Of a stretch of 41,768 nucleotides of DNA, positions 1 through 8,351 are shown one piece after another. Numbering within the stretch: the first letter of the stretch is position 1; each line of letters starts with the position of its first letter. Location of the stretch: the NCBI GenBank assembly GCA_016207515.1, contig JACQPN010000024.1, positions 1 through 41,768 on the forward strand, written 5' to 3'. A model generated the notes under the pieces. That model was given only the letters and a program-made list of their open reading frames with translations. It did not search any database and was not told the DNA's origin. This DNA comes from Euryarchaeota archaeon (GTDB taxonomy: Archaea; Thermoplasmatota; SW-10-69-26; JACQPN01). A program made the position numbers and the translations under genes.

Positions 1-55
1 ACGATCTCCATCTTCTCGCGCGCTGTCCATTTCCGCTTCTGTTCGTTTTCCATTC

Positions 56-898
56 GTGTTCCCTTCCCGCTTGGTCAGCGGGGTGGGAACCGTTCAGAAA
101 TCAGAAGACCTTTTTGTCCCAGTTTCGCTGAAACATCTCAGAATAGCTATTGAAGTCTGGAACGTGTCCAAAAGCTTCGCGATACGAAGCAATTTCATCC
201 ACAATGGGAGTCGTTTCGACGAGAACCAGACACCAGCCACGGGATCGCATGGAATTGACGTGAGAGTGAGGTCAAGCGACGGGCGCCTACCTAGTGACAT
301 GACTCTAACGGGACAAGTATTCCAGATAGGCAGAAACCACCTAGAAGGCTTCATGGCCGCAATTCGGATTGGCGTCGATGTGGGCGCGTTGGAAAACACG
401 ATGACAGGCCACACTTATCGATTGATCAGCAACAATACAATCGAAAGCAATGATCAAGGAATTGTTCTAGGGCTATCTGCAACTCTCTCGAACAACTCGA
501 TCCAGAATTCCTCTGCCGCGGCCGTATGGCAATCAGCTTCGACCGCCACCTCCGCCCTGTTGGGCAACGAGATCCGAAACACGCCCCTCGGGTTCTCCCC
601 GTTCCACTCCTGCGCTGGGATTCCGGTCTATCCGATTGTCGAGTTCAATAACTTCGTCAATACAACGGATTGGGCCATTTTGCAAGGAGGATGTACCGCC
701 ATCGTGCCGGCGGCTAACAACTACTGGGGCCACCCTGACGGTCCCACCTACAACCGCGGCGACAACGCTCTCGATCCGATTCTCGACCCCATCGTGCCCG
801 AGGAGATTGGTTACGGGGGCCGGGTCACCTTTGGCGTGGTCTTCGCGCCATGGTTGACGGAGCCGAACCCGCACGCCGGGCCGGTGCCCGAAAACTAG
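56..898 (+). CDS. right-handed beta-helix (NosD-like) surface protein, probably 5'-truncated
   Basis: The protein has Asn-rich turns spaced as in parallel beta-helix repeats (ISNNTIESN, LSNNSIQNS, EFNNFVN) and a C-terminal NNYWGHPDGP motif. That motif is typical of NosD/pectate-lyase-like beta-helix proteins of archaeal cell surfaces. The frame has no stop between the window edge and the GTG at 56, and no signal peptide is visible, so the real start is probably upstream of the window. The first ~500 nt look more AT-rich than the genes that follow. Substrate and function are unknown; a carbohydrate-binding or structural extracellular role is an inference from the fold. Confidence 0.7.
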   Translation: MFPSRLVSGVGTVQKSEDLFVPVSLKHLRIAIEVWNVSKSFAIRSNFIHNGSRFDENQTPATGSHGIDVRVRSSDGRLPSDMTLTGQVFQIGRNHLEGFMAAIRIGVDVGALENTMTGHTYRLISNNTIESNDQGIVLGLSATLSNNSIQNSSAAAVWQSASTATSALLGNEIRNTPLGFSPFHSCAGIPVYPIVEFNNFVNTTDWAILQGGCTAIVPAANNYWGHPDGPTYNRGDNALDPILDPIVPEEIGYGGRVTFGVVFAPWLTEPNPHAGPVPEN

Positions 899-1195
899 AC
901 GGCTGACCTCCTCGTCGGAAGCATGCGCATCATCACGGCGCGCGCTTGGCGGCGAACACAAAGCGTCCGTTTGACTGTCTGGCATTGACGATAAACTCCC
1001 GTTCCAGGGGATCGGCGCACCCATCCCATCCTTAGGCCGACTGTTCGTGCACCGGTTATCATTCGGTTTTTCGTCATGGCCCACGAGGATTTCCTTCGAG
1101 GCGGAGAGCACTAGGAGGAAACCGTATTTTTGACGGCCCGCCATCCGTCGCGTCTTGTTCGCGTCTTTCGCCCACATGTACTTCTATATCCGACG

Positions 1196-2671
1196 ATGTG
1201 CCTGCATCAAGACAAAGGCGAGGCAAGCCGGTTGAAGTTCGACCACTACAAGACCGACGGATTCTATGATGAGATGTTCACGGCCGACGGCAAACCCCGT
1301 GAGGGCGCCTCTGTGCTCGTCGACGCCCTCGAGGGCTTCAGCGACGAGGAGATGCGCCGGCGCCAGCAGGCGGCCGACGTCGCCTTCCTCAACCAGGGCA
1401 TCACCTTCACGGTCTACGGCGACAAGGAAGGCCGGGAGCGGATATTCCCGTTCGACATCGTCCCACGGATCGTGCCCGCAAGCGATTGGGCCGTCCTGGA
1501 ACGCGGCCTCCAACAACGCATCAGGGCGCTCGACCGTTTCGTCGACGACGTCTACCACGACGCCCACATAATCAAAGACGGCGTGATCCCGGAAGCGGTC
1601 GTCCGGACGAGCAAGGGGTTTCGCGACCAATGCATCGGCCTCGACCCGCCGAAAGGCATCTGGTGCCACATCTCCGGCATCGATTTTGTCCGCGACGGAG
1701 ACGGGCGGTATTATGTGCTCGAGGACAACCTGCGAACCCCCTCCGGCGTGTCCTACGTCCTGGAGAACCGGGAGGTCATGAAGAAAGTCCTCCCGGAGAT
1801 AATGGGCAGGATGAGCATCAAGCCCGTGACCCAGTACCCGATACAGCTCCTGGAGACGTTGCAGCACCTTTCAGGGAAAAGCGACCCCACCGTCGTCCTC
1901 CTCACGCCTGGCATCTACAACAGCGCCTACTTCGAACACTCGTACCTCGCCCAGAAGATGGGCATCGAACTCGTCGAGGGAAGCGATCTCATCGTCGACG
2001 GCGGCGAAGTGAAGATGAGGACGACGCGCGGCCTAAGGCGCGTGGACGTGATCTACCGGCGCATAGACGACGATTTCCTCGACCCGGCGGCGTTCCGGGG
2101 CGACTCGCTCCTAGGCGTTCGCGGCCTCATGGACGTCTACCGCGCGGGAAACGTAGCGCTCGCCAACGCCCCCGGCACCGGGGTCGCCGACGACAAGGTG
2201 GTCTACCCGTACGTCCCGTCCATGATCGAGCACTACCTGCAAGAGAAGCCGATCCTCCCAAACGTGCCGACGTTCGTGTGCTGGGACGACAAACAACGCG
2301 AGCACGTGCTCGGCAACCTCGACAAGTTGGTCGTCAAGGCCGCGAACGAATCCGGCGGCTACGGGATGCTCATCGGTCCCTCCGCATCGAAAGAGGAGCG
2401 CGAGGCCTTCGCCGCGAAGATCCGCGACAACCCGCGTAACTACATCGCGCAGCCCACCCTCGCGCTTTCCCGGGTCCCCACGAGGATCGGGAACGGCTTC
2501 GAGGGACGCCACGTGGATCTACGCCCCTACGTCCTCAACGGGAGATCGATCCATGTGCTCCCCGGGGGCCTCACGCGTGTGGCGCTCCGGAAGGGCTCGC
2601 TTGTCGTGAACTCGAGCCAAGGCGGCGGCAGCAAGGACACGTGGGTGCTTGCCGACAACGGAGGCCAGTGA
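1196..2671 (+). CDS. circularly permuted ATP-grasp protein (COG2308, DUF404/DUF407)
   Basis: Family blocks are easy to see: FYDEMF near the N-terminus, FLNQGITFTVYGD, ERIFPFDIVPRI, LEDNLRTPSGVSYVLENR, and a late KAANESGGYGM stretch that belongs to the permuted ATP-binding part. The family is predicted to form amide bonds (peptide-like ligation) with ATP, but its substrate is unknown. The start is uncertain. ATG 1196 is given; TTG 1130 lies behind an AGGAGG at 1113, and TTG 1232 would give a protein beginning MKFDHYKTDG with GAGG about 9 nt before it. It is first in an operon with the alpha-E and transglutaminase genes, a set that is also linked in bacteria. Confidence 0.9.
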   Translation: MCLHQDKGEASRLKFDHYKTDGFYDEMFTADGKPREGASVLVDALEGFSDEEMRRRQQAADVAFLNQGITFTVYGDKEGRERIFPFDIVPRIVPASDWAVLERGLQQRIRALDRFVDDVYHDAHIIKDGVIPEAVVRTSKGFRDQCIGLDPPKGIWCHISGIDFVRDGDGRYYVLEDNLRTPSGVSYVLENREVMKKVLPEIMGRMSIKPVTQYPIQLLETLQHLSGKSDPTVVLLTPGIYNSAYFEHSYLAQKMGIELVEGSDLIVDGGEVKMRTTRGLRRVDVIYRRIDDDFLDPAAFRGDSLLGVRGLMDVYRAGNVALANAPGTGVADDKVVYPYVPSMIEHYLQEKPILPNVPTFVCWDDKQREHVLGNLDKLVVKAANESGGYGMLIGPSASKEEREAFAAKIRDNPRNYIAQPTLALSRVPTRIGNGFEGRHVDLRPYVLNGRSIHVLPGGLTRVALRKGSLVVNSSQGGGSKDTWVLADNGGQ

Positions 2672-2723
2672 CGTTGGCCCGCTCGACCACGTCACCGACT
2701 CTTCCCCGCGGGGGTGGCCGCTG

Positions 2724-3710
2724 ATGCTCTCTCGGGTAGCCAACGCGGTCTATTGGATGAACCGCTACATCGAGCGGGCCGAGAACGTGGCGCGCTTCGT
2801 GGACGTGAACCTCAACTTGACGCTGGACCTTCCCGAGGGCCACGCGGACCAATGGGAGCCCCTCGTCATCACGGCGGGCGACAGCCTCGTCTTCAAGAAG
2901 CGCTTCGGTCCCGCCACGAAGGAGAACGTCATCCATTTCCTCACCTTTGACAGCGTGAACCCGAATTCGATCCTCTCATGCCTTCGCCAGGCCCGTGAGA
3001 ACGGACGCAGTGTCCGCGAGATCATCTCGTCCGAGATGTGGCAGCAAGTGAACCGATCCTACCTTTACCTCCAGGACGCCATAGCGAGCGGCACGGCGAT
3101 CCAGAGCCCTCACGAGTTCTTCGCCCGCGTCAAGATGGATTGCCACCTTTTCACCGGCATCATGGACGCGACGATGTCGCACGGCGAGGCATGGCATTTC
3201 GGAAGGATGGGCCGGCTCCTCGAACGCGCGGACAAGACATCGCGCCTTCTTGACGTGAAGTACTTCATGCTCCTACCTCGCCCCACGGACGTGGGCTCGG
3301 CGGTCGACGATCTCCATTGGCAGGCGGTCCTCAAGTCAGCGAGCGCCCTCGAGATGTACAGGAAGGACCGCCGACGGCGCATCACGCCGTGGGACGTCGC
3401 GGACTTCCTGATACTCGACCGCCAGTTCCCGAGATCAATCAGGTACTGCGTCACGAAGGCGGAGGAATCGCTGCAGGTCATCGGCGGAAAACCCGGCAGG
3501 GCCTTCCACAACAAGGCGGAGAAGCGGTTGGGACGACTCCGCTCCGAACTCGACTACATCGACCTCAAGGACGTCTTCCAGAAGGGTTTCCACGAGTTCC
3601 TCGATGGGATCCAAACGGAAATCAATTATGTCGGCGACGGGATCCACGACACGTTCTTCGCCGCGATCACTGTAGATGAAACGGCGCCGGTGAGCGGGGG
3701 CCCGCAGTAG
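2724..3710 (+). CDS. alpha-E domain protein (COG2307, DUF403)
   Basis: The protein is all-helical and begins MLSRVANAVYWMNRYIERAE, the standard N-terminus of the alpha-E family. This fixes the start at ATG 2724, behind a G-rich Shine-Dalgarno-like stretch at 2711-2717, although the frame is open further up to 2649. Other family marks are REIISSEMWQQVN, the HFGRMGRLLERADKTSRLLDVKY block and the C-terminal EFLDGIQTEINY. No enzymatic activity is established; in most genomes it is encoded next to the permuted ATP-grasp protein, as here (52 bp gap). It probably acts as a partner of that enzyme, which is an inference from gene order. Confidence 0.92.
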   Translation: MLSRVANAVYWMNRYIERAENVARFVDVNLNLTLDLPEGHADQWEPLVITAGDSLVFKKRFGPATKENVIHFLTFDSVNPNSILSCLRQARENGRSVREIISSEMWQQVNRSYLYLQDAIASGTAIQSPHEFFARVKMDCHLFTGIMDATMSHGEAWHFGRMGRLLERADKTSRLLDVKYFMLLPRPTDVGSAVDDLHWQAVLKSASALEMYRKDRRRRITPWDVADFLILDRQFPRSIRYCVTKAEESLQVIGGKPGRAFHNKAEKRLGRLRSELDYIDLKDVFQKGFHEFLDGIQTEINYVGDGIHDTFFAAITVDETAPVSGGPQ

Positions 3711-3721
3711 GCACCGAACCA

Positions 3722-4588
3722 ATGATAATCGAGACAAGTCACGAAACGTCGTACAGGTACAATTCCGCCGTCCGGCTCGACCTTCAGACCATACGGTTGA
3801 AGCCCCGCGCCGACGCACGCCAGAGGATCCTGCACTTCGACCTTCACGTCTCCCCGGATCCGACGTTCCGCAGCGAGGGCATCGACGAGGATGGGAACGT
3901 GATGGTCTGGGTCCGCATCGACGGAAGCCTGGACCGCTTCGACGTGAAGACTTTCTCCCGAGTAGAGACGACGCCCTCCCGGCCCGAAATCGAGATGCTC
4001 TCGCGAGGAGTTCGGAAACTGCCGATGGAACTTCCGGGCGACGAGGGCGTGAGGCTTCAGCGTTACTTCGTTCCCCCCTGGGTCGGACCCGAGGTCAAGG
4101 AGTACTCCGAGCGCATCGCCGATTCGACGCACAGGAACACATTGGATTTCCTGGAGACGCTCGCGTTCCGCATCCACAAGGACCACGCGTACCGGGCGCG
4201 TATCGAGGGCCCTCCGCTCACCCCGGACGTGACGCTCGCAAGACGCGAGGGCAGTTGCCGCGACTTCACGGTCCTCTTCATGGAAAGCTGCAGGGCGCAG
4301 GGGATCGCGACGCGGTTCGTGAGCGGTTACCACGTGAGGCAACGCGACAATGCAGGCCGGGAACTGCACGCGTGGACGGAAGCCTACTTGCCGGGCTTCG
4401 GGTGGCAGGGCTACGACCCGACCATCGGGCAGATCGTGCTCGAAAGACACGTGCCGGTCGCGACGGCGTCGAACCCCAGCGGGGCGGCGCCTGTCACGGG
4501 AAGTTTCTGGGGCAACAACGTCACCTCCACGCTCTTTTTCAAGGTAGACGCGCGGATCCTCACCGCGAACCCGCCCGCCACGTTCTGA
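3722..4588 (+). CDS. transglutaminase-like cysteine peptidase (COG1305) with N-terminal BTLCP domain
   Basis: Residues 1-140 form the beta-rich N-terminal domain found in bacterial transglutaminase-like cysteine peptidases (start ETSHETSYRYNSAV). The catalytic triad is visible: Cys179 in GSCRDFT, His216 in ELHAWTEAYLPG and Asp232 in GYDPTIG. No signal peptide is present, so it should act in the cytoplasm. It starts 11 bp after the alpha-E gene and closes the operon. Known family context: this peptidase accompanies the ATP-grasp and alpha-E proteins and probably cleaves or trims the peptide-like product they make (inference). Confidence 0.93.
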   Translation: MIIETSHETSYRYNSAVRLDLQTIRLKPRADARQRILHFDLHVSPDPTFRSEGIDEDGNVMVWVRIDGSLDRFDVKTFSRVETTPSRPEIEMLSRGVRKLPMELPGDEGVRLQRYFVPPWVGPEVKEYSERIADSTHRNTLDFLETLAFRIHKDHAYRARIEGPPLTPDVTLARREGSCRDFTVLFMESCRAQGIATRFVSGYHVRQRDNAGRELHAWTEAYLPGFGWQGYDPTIGQIVLERHVPVATASNPSGAAPVTGSFWGNNVTSTLFFKVDARILTANPPATF

Positions 4589-4667
4589 AAGCCGCCGGCA
4601 TGGCGACGCTCATCCACCGTAGCATTTACATTCCGCCCCGTGTCGGTGGTTCCCGCCACCCTCACGT

Positions 4668-4674
4668 TTTATTA
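4668..4674 (+). promoter_or_regulatory. TATA element of the zinc microprotein gene
   Basis: TTTATTA lies about 26 nt before the ATG at 4697, the spacing expected for a leaderless archaeal transcript. It stands in the non-coding gap after the transglutaminase gene. Confidence 0.55.
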
Positions 4675-4696
4675 ACCGTGGCGGATTCGCACGTAC

Positions 4697-4867
4697 ATGG
4701 CCCAATGGAGCCCCGCCTGCCTATGCGGGCAGATCGGCGTCAACATGATAGTGACCGGCAACGACATCGGCCCCGAGGGCGCATACTTCGGGCCTGGGGC
4801 GACGATGAAATGCCCCGCCGGCCACGAGATAGAGCTTGGCACGTGCCGATGGGCGCGGACAGGGTAA
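4697..4867 (+). CDS. 56-residue zinc-binding microprotein
   Basis: The reading frame encodes a 56-aa protein with a CxC pair (ACLCGQ, residues 8 and 10), a Cys-Pro-Ala-Gly-His motif (residues 39-43) and a last Cys at 50. This is a plausible Cys/His zinc knuckle. The ATG sits 26 nt downstream of a TATA element, which supports expression from a leaderless mRNA. I recognise no family. It lies between the peptide-modification operon and polB, and a role with either is speculation. Codon use resembles the neighbouring genes. Confidence 0.5.
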   Translation: MAQWSPACLCGQIGVNMIVTGNDIGPEGAYFGPGATMKCPAGHEIELGTCRWARTG

Positions 4868-5037
4868 GCGCGGACAGCTTCTCCAACGTGATCAGCGTTC
4901 GACCTCGCGACCCGGTCGCGCCGGCAAGAACGATGCGTTCAGCCTTTGAGGTGCCCGGTTTTTTCCCAAGACGGCAACCAAATCGCCTTTCGCACGCGGG
5001 GCCCCAGCGCGAATAAGCCTATGTACCGACGAGGCGT

Positions 5038-7470
5038 TTGCCAGTCGTGGTCTCCGAATCCGGCCTCCTCTTCGACGCCGACTACGTGACGGTCGACGGC
5101 CGGGCCTGGGTCCGCCTCTGGGTGAAGTCGGGCGGGCGCGTCATACGCGTCCTCGACCCCACCTTCGAACCGTACTTCTACCTCGTCCCCGACGGAGTCG
5201 ATTCGCTTGACAAGCTCCGAGCGGCTGCGGCGAGGCTCTCTGACGGGAATGCCCGCGTCGAGAAGGCCATCGAAGTTGAGGTGAAGGAAGGCCTGAGACC
5301 CGTACGGGTCGTGAAACTGGTTACTCACCACCCTTCCGATGTCCCGAAGCTACGCGAGCGCGCCGCACAACTTCCGGGCGCCGTCGCGTGGCGAGAAGCC
5401 GACATCCTGTTCCGCAACCGCTACCTCATCGACCGCGACCTCGTCCCAATGAACGGGGTCACGTTTGAGGGTGAATGGCGCGACAAGGCCAAAGGCGAGT
5501 TCGTCGCGACGAAAGTGGAGGCCGCGCCGCCACCAAAAGATGAGGCCCTTCGCCTACTTGCTTTCGACCTCGAGGTCCACAACCCCAAGGTGGTCCCCGA
5601 TCCCGGGAAAGACGAGATCGTCATCATAGCGATCGCCCGCTCGGACGGAAAGGTGCAATCGCTCGAGAGCAAGACAGGGGACAAAGCACTCATCGAGGCT
5701 TTCGTTCGCGAGATCCATGACTTCGACCCGGACGTCCTCGTGACGTACAATGGTGACAACTTCGATTGGCCCTACCTAGTCGCGCGTGCGGGAGCCCACG
5801 GGATCGGCCTCGGCGTGGGGCGCGACGGCTCGGAGCCCGACGTCCTGCAGCTCGGGCCCGCGAAGACCGTGCGCATAACGGGTCGTGCCGGCGGCGACCT
5901 GTACAAGATCGCGCAACGGGATCTGCCGGACGTCAAGGTCAAGACGTTGAAGAACGTCGCCGAGCACCTCAAGGTGAAACTCAAATCCGAACGCGTCATG
6001 ATCCCGAAGGAAGAGATCTGGAAATACTGGGACGATCCCGAGAAAAGGAAGACGTTGGTGGCCTACGCCCGTGACGACGTGACCTCCACTCTCGACCTCG
6101 CAGCAAAACTCCTCCCCATGCAAGTAGAACTCGCCCGCCTCATCCGCCAGCCCCTCGACGAGGTCGTCGGTATGGGCCGCGGCCGACAGGTGGAGTGGTT
6201 CCTCCTCTCGGAAGCCCACCACCTGGGGCTCATCGCGCCGAACAAGCAGTTCAGCGAGGACGAGGCGTACGAGGGAGGCGTCGTATTGGACCCGAAACCC
6301 GGCATCTACGACGACGTCGTGGTCCTCGACTTCTCCGCGATGTACCCGAGCATCATGATAAGCTACAACATCTCGCCCGACACGGTCTTGCTCCCCGGCG
6401 AGGACACGCCCCACTTCACGGCGCCCGAGGTAGGTTACCGTTTCCGCAAGGAGCCCGACGGGTTCTTCAAGAAGATCCTTCAGCGGCTCGTCGACGAGCG
6501 ACGTTCCATCAAGGCCGACATGAAGAAGACGGCCCCCGATTCGGCCGAGCACGCGTATCTCGACATCCGGCAGAAGACCGTGAAGGTGCTCACGAACTCG
6601 TTCTACGGTTACACCGGTTGGGCGGCCGCGCGTTGGTACAAACGCGAATGCGCCGATGGAACCGCGGCGTGGGGGCGTAACCTAATCATGCAAGTGGTCG
6701 ACAAGGCCAAGGCGAGGGGCATCAACGTGATCTATGGCGACACCGACTCGCTGTTCGTCACGAACACGCCCGACATCGACATGTTCGCGGCCGAGGTGAA
6801 CGCGGAGCTTCCGCTCGAACTCGACCGGCAGGAGGAGTTCGAATCCATCTTGTTCACGGGCGCGAAGAAACGTTACGCGGGCCTCACGAAGAAGGGCGCC
6901 TTGGTCGTGAAGGGCCTCGAAGTGAAGAGGGGCGACTGGTGCGCTCTCGCCCAACGCATCCAGGAGGAATGCCTGGAACGGGTCTTGCGGGACCGCGATC
7001 CCGGTGCCGCCGCGACGTTCGTGAAGGCCACCGTCGCCCGGCTGCGGGCCGGGGATTTTACGCTCGATGAGGTGACGATAAACAAGGGGCTCACGATGAG
7101 TCTCGCAAGCTACAAGACGAAAGGCGCGCACGTCCTTGCGGTGGAACGGGCCATTGCGGAGAACCCCGGTTACAAGCCGCAGATCGGCGCGAAAGTCAGT
7201 TTCGTCATCGTGAAACCGGGGCCGGCCGAAAAGAGTTCGAGCAAGGCGAAGGTCCCGAGCGACTCGCTACTACGCGACCGCGCCCGACTTGTCGAATTCC
7301 TGAAACCGGGCGAGGAGCCGGACCCAGAATACTACGTCGAAAAGCAGGTCGTCCCGGCGGCGGTCCGGATCTTGGAACAGTTCGGCTTCGACGCGGAATC
7401 GCTCCGCGGAGGCCCGGCAGGCGGAAAGGCAACGCCGAAGAAACAACCGAGCTTGCAGGATTGGTTCTGA
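5038..7470 (+). CDS. polB: family B replicative DNA polymerase (PolB)
   Basis: This 810-aa protein carries the whole set of family B motifs. Exonuclease motifs are Exo I FDLE (Asp177, Glu179), Exo II VTYNGDNFDWP (about 235-245) and Exo III YARDDV (343-348). Polymerase motifs are A DFSAMYPSI (from Asp431), B KVLTNSFYGY (about 515-525) and C YGDTDS (566-571). Both activities should be intact. The last eight residues, QPSLQDWF, form a canonical PIP box for binding the PCNA clamp. No intein interrupts the motifs. The start is TTG 5038 (GTG 5047 possible), about 24 nt after an AATAAG element. It acts in chromosome replication and repair. Confidence 0.97.
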   Translation: MPVVVSESGLLFDADYVTVDGRAWVRLWVKSGGRVIRVLDPTFEPYFYLVPDGVDSLDKLRAAAARLSDGNARVEKAIEVEVKEGLRPVRVVKLVTHHPSDVPKLRERAAQLPGAVAWREADILFRNRYLIDRDLVPMNGVTFEGEWRDKAKGEFVATKVEAAPPPKDEALRLLAFDLEVHNPKVVPDPGKDEIVIIAIARSDGKVQSLESKTGDKALIEAFVREIHDFDPDVLVTYNGDNFDWPYLVARAGAHGIGLGVGRDGSEPDVLQLGPAKTVRITGRAGGDLYKIAQRDLPDVKVKTLKNVAEHLKVKLKSERVMIPKEEIWKYWDDPEKRKTLVAYARDDVTSTLDLAAKLLPMQVELARLIRQPLDEVVGMGRGRQVEWFLLSEAHHLGLIAPNKQFSEDEAYEGGVVLDPKPGIYDDVVVLDFSAMYPSIMISYNISPDTVLLPGEDTPHFTAPEVGYRFRKEPDGFFKKILQRLVDERRSIKADMKKTAPDSAEHAYLDIRQKTVKVLTNSFYGYTGWAAARWYKRECADGTAAWGRNLIMQVVDKAKARGINVIYGDTDSLFVTNTPDIDMFAAEVNAELPLELDRQEEFESILFTGAKKRYAGLTKKGALVVKGLEVKRGDWCALAQRIQEECLERVLRDRDPGAAATFVKATVARLRAGDFTLDEVTINKGLTMSLASYKTKGAHVLAVERAIAENPGYKPQIGAKVSFVIVKPGPAEKSSSKAKVPSDSLLRDRARLVEFLKPGEEPDPEYYVEKQVVPAAVRILEQFGFDAESLRGGPAGGKATPKKQPSLQDWF

Positions 7471-7543
7471 CCAAGACCCGCCGCACTCTGGGGGAGACCG
7501 AGTCCGGCAGCGTCCGCTCACGACGCGTTCCCACGCACAGAAC

Positions 7544-7603
7544 CTTTAAGTACCAGACCTTTCATCATCATTATCGCTGCTTTTGAAGCGCCCCTTTTGA
7601 GGG
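7544..7603 (+). promoter_or_regulatory. psmB promoter and ribosome binding site
   Basis: TTTAAGT at 7544-7550 is a good TATA element, placing transcription start near 7573. GAGGG at 7599-7603 is a Shine-Dalgarno sequence 6 nt before ATG 7610. Unlike many neighbours, this gene would have a leader of about 37 nt. Confidence 0.6.
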
Positions 7604-7609
7604 AAGTTT

Positions 7610-8281
7610 ATGCAGGAAGCTTTGACACCAAAGTCCTTCGACGAGCAGGTTAAGGCCGTCTCGACCGGCACGAGCACCATCGGCATCGTTTGCAAGAACG
7701 GTGTGGTCATGGCGACCGACATGAGGGCCACTTCGGGCCACATGATAAGCCACAAGACGACCCAGAAACTCTTCAAGATCAGCGACAAGCTCGGTCTCAC
7801 GGTGGCCGGCCTTGTGGGCGACGCCCAGGTGCTTGCCCGCTGGCTCCAGGCCGAGGTCGAACTCTACCAAGTGAAGCGCGGCAACGATATCTCCGTCAAG
7901 GCCGCCTCCACGTTGATGGCGAACATCCTCAACGGGCGCAAGTTCTACCCGTTCTGGGTGCAACTCTTGATCGGCGGCGTCGACAAGGACGGGGGTTGGA
8001 TGTACAGCCTCGACGCGGCGGGCGGCAACATCCCGGACAAGTACGTGTCCACGGGAAGCGGCTCCCCATTCATCTACGGTGTCCTTGAGGACCACTACAA
8101 GGACGACATGACGACGGAAGAGGGCATCGACCTCGCGATACGCGGCCTCAACGCCAGCATGAGGCGCGACAGTGCGTCCGGCGACGGGATACTCCTCTGC
8201 GTCATCACCCAGAAGGACGGCTACAAGGCCATCGACGCAAAAGAGATCGAGAAGCGCAGGAAGAAGATGAACCTCCCCTAG
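7610..8281 (+). CDS. psmB: 20S proteasome beta subunit
   Basis: The 223-aa protein has a 20-residue propeptide ending in Gly20, followed by TSTIGIVCKNGVVMATD. Autocleavage would expose Thr21 as the N-terminal nucleophile. The conserved Asp (ATDMRAT) and Lys (HKTTQKLFKI) of the active site are present, as is the family block VAGLVGDAQVLARWL. It forms the proteolytic inner rings of the cytoplasmic proteasome; the alpha subunit gene is not in this window. aCPSF1 follows 70 bp downstream. Confidence 0.97.
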   Translation: MQEALTPKSFDEQVKAVSTGTSTIGIVCKNGVVMATDMRATSGHMISHKTTQKLFKISDKLGLTVAGLVGDAQVLARWLQAEVELYQVKRGNDISVKAASTLMANILNGRKFYPFWVQLLIGGVDKDGGWMYSLDAAGGNIPDKYVSTGSGSPFIYGVLEDHYKDDMTTEEGIDLAIRGLNASMRRDSASGDGILLCVITQKDGYKAIDAKEIEKRRKKMNLP

Positions 8282-8288
8282 GGTTCTG

Positions 8289-8303
8289 CTTTTTCTCTTC
8301 GTT
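8289..8303 (+). terminator. pyrimidine-rich tract after psmB (possible termination region)
   Basis: Just after the psmB stop, GCTTTTTCTCTTCGTTC gives a T-run at 8290-8294 in a pyrimidine-rich stretch with no stable hairpin. Archaeal termination commonly uses such U-rich RNA 3' ends. Evidence is composition only. Confidence 0.3.
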
Positions 8304-8351
8304 CAAGTCTCTTCGATTTCACGCTCCAGATTTCAATCGAGTTGACCACCC

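Noticed and set aside
1486-2439. 317-codon plus-strand frame inside the ATP-grasp gene
   Set aside because: Arg/Pro-rich shadow of the ATP-grasp gene in another frame.
4255-5016. 253-codon frame from the transglutaminase gene into the polB upstream region
   Set aside because: Out-of-frame with the transglutaminase gene and basic; the short zinc protein at 4697-4867 in another frame has better start signals.
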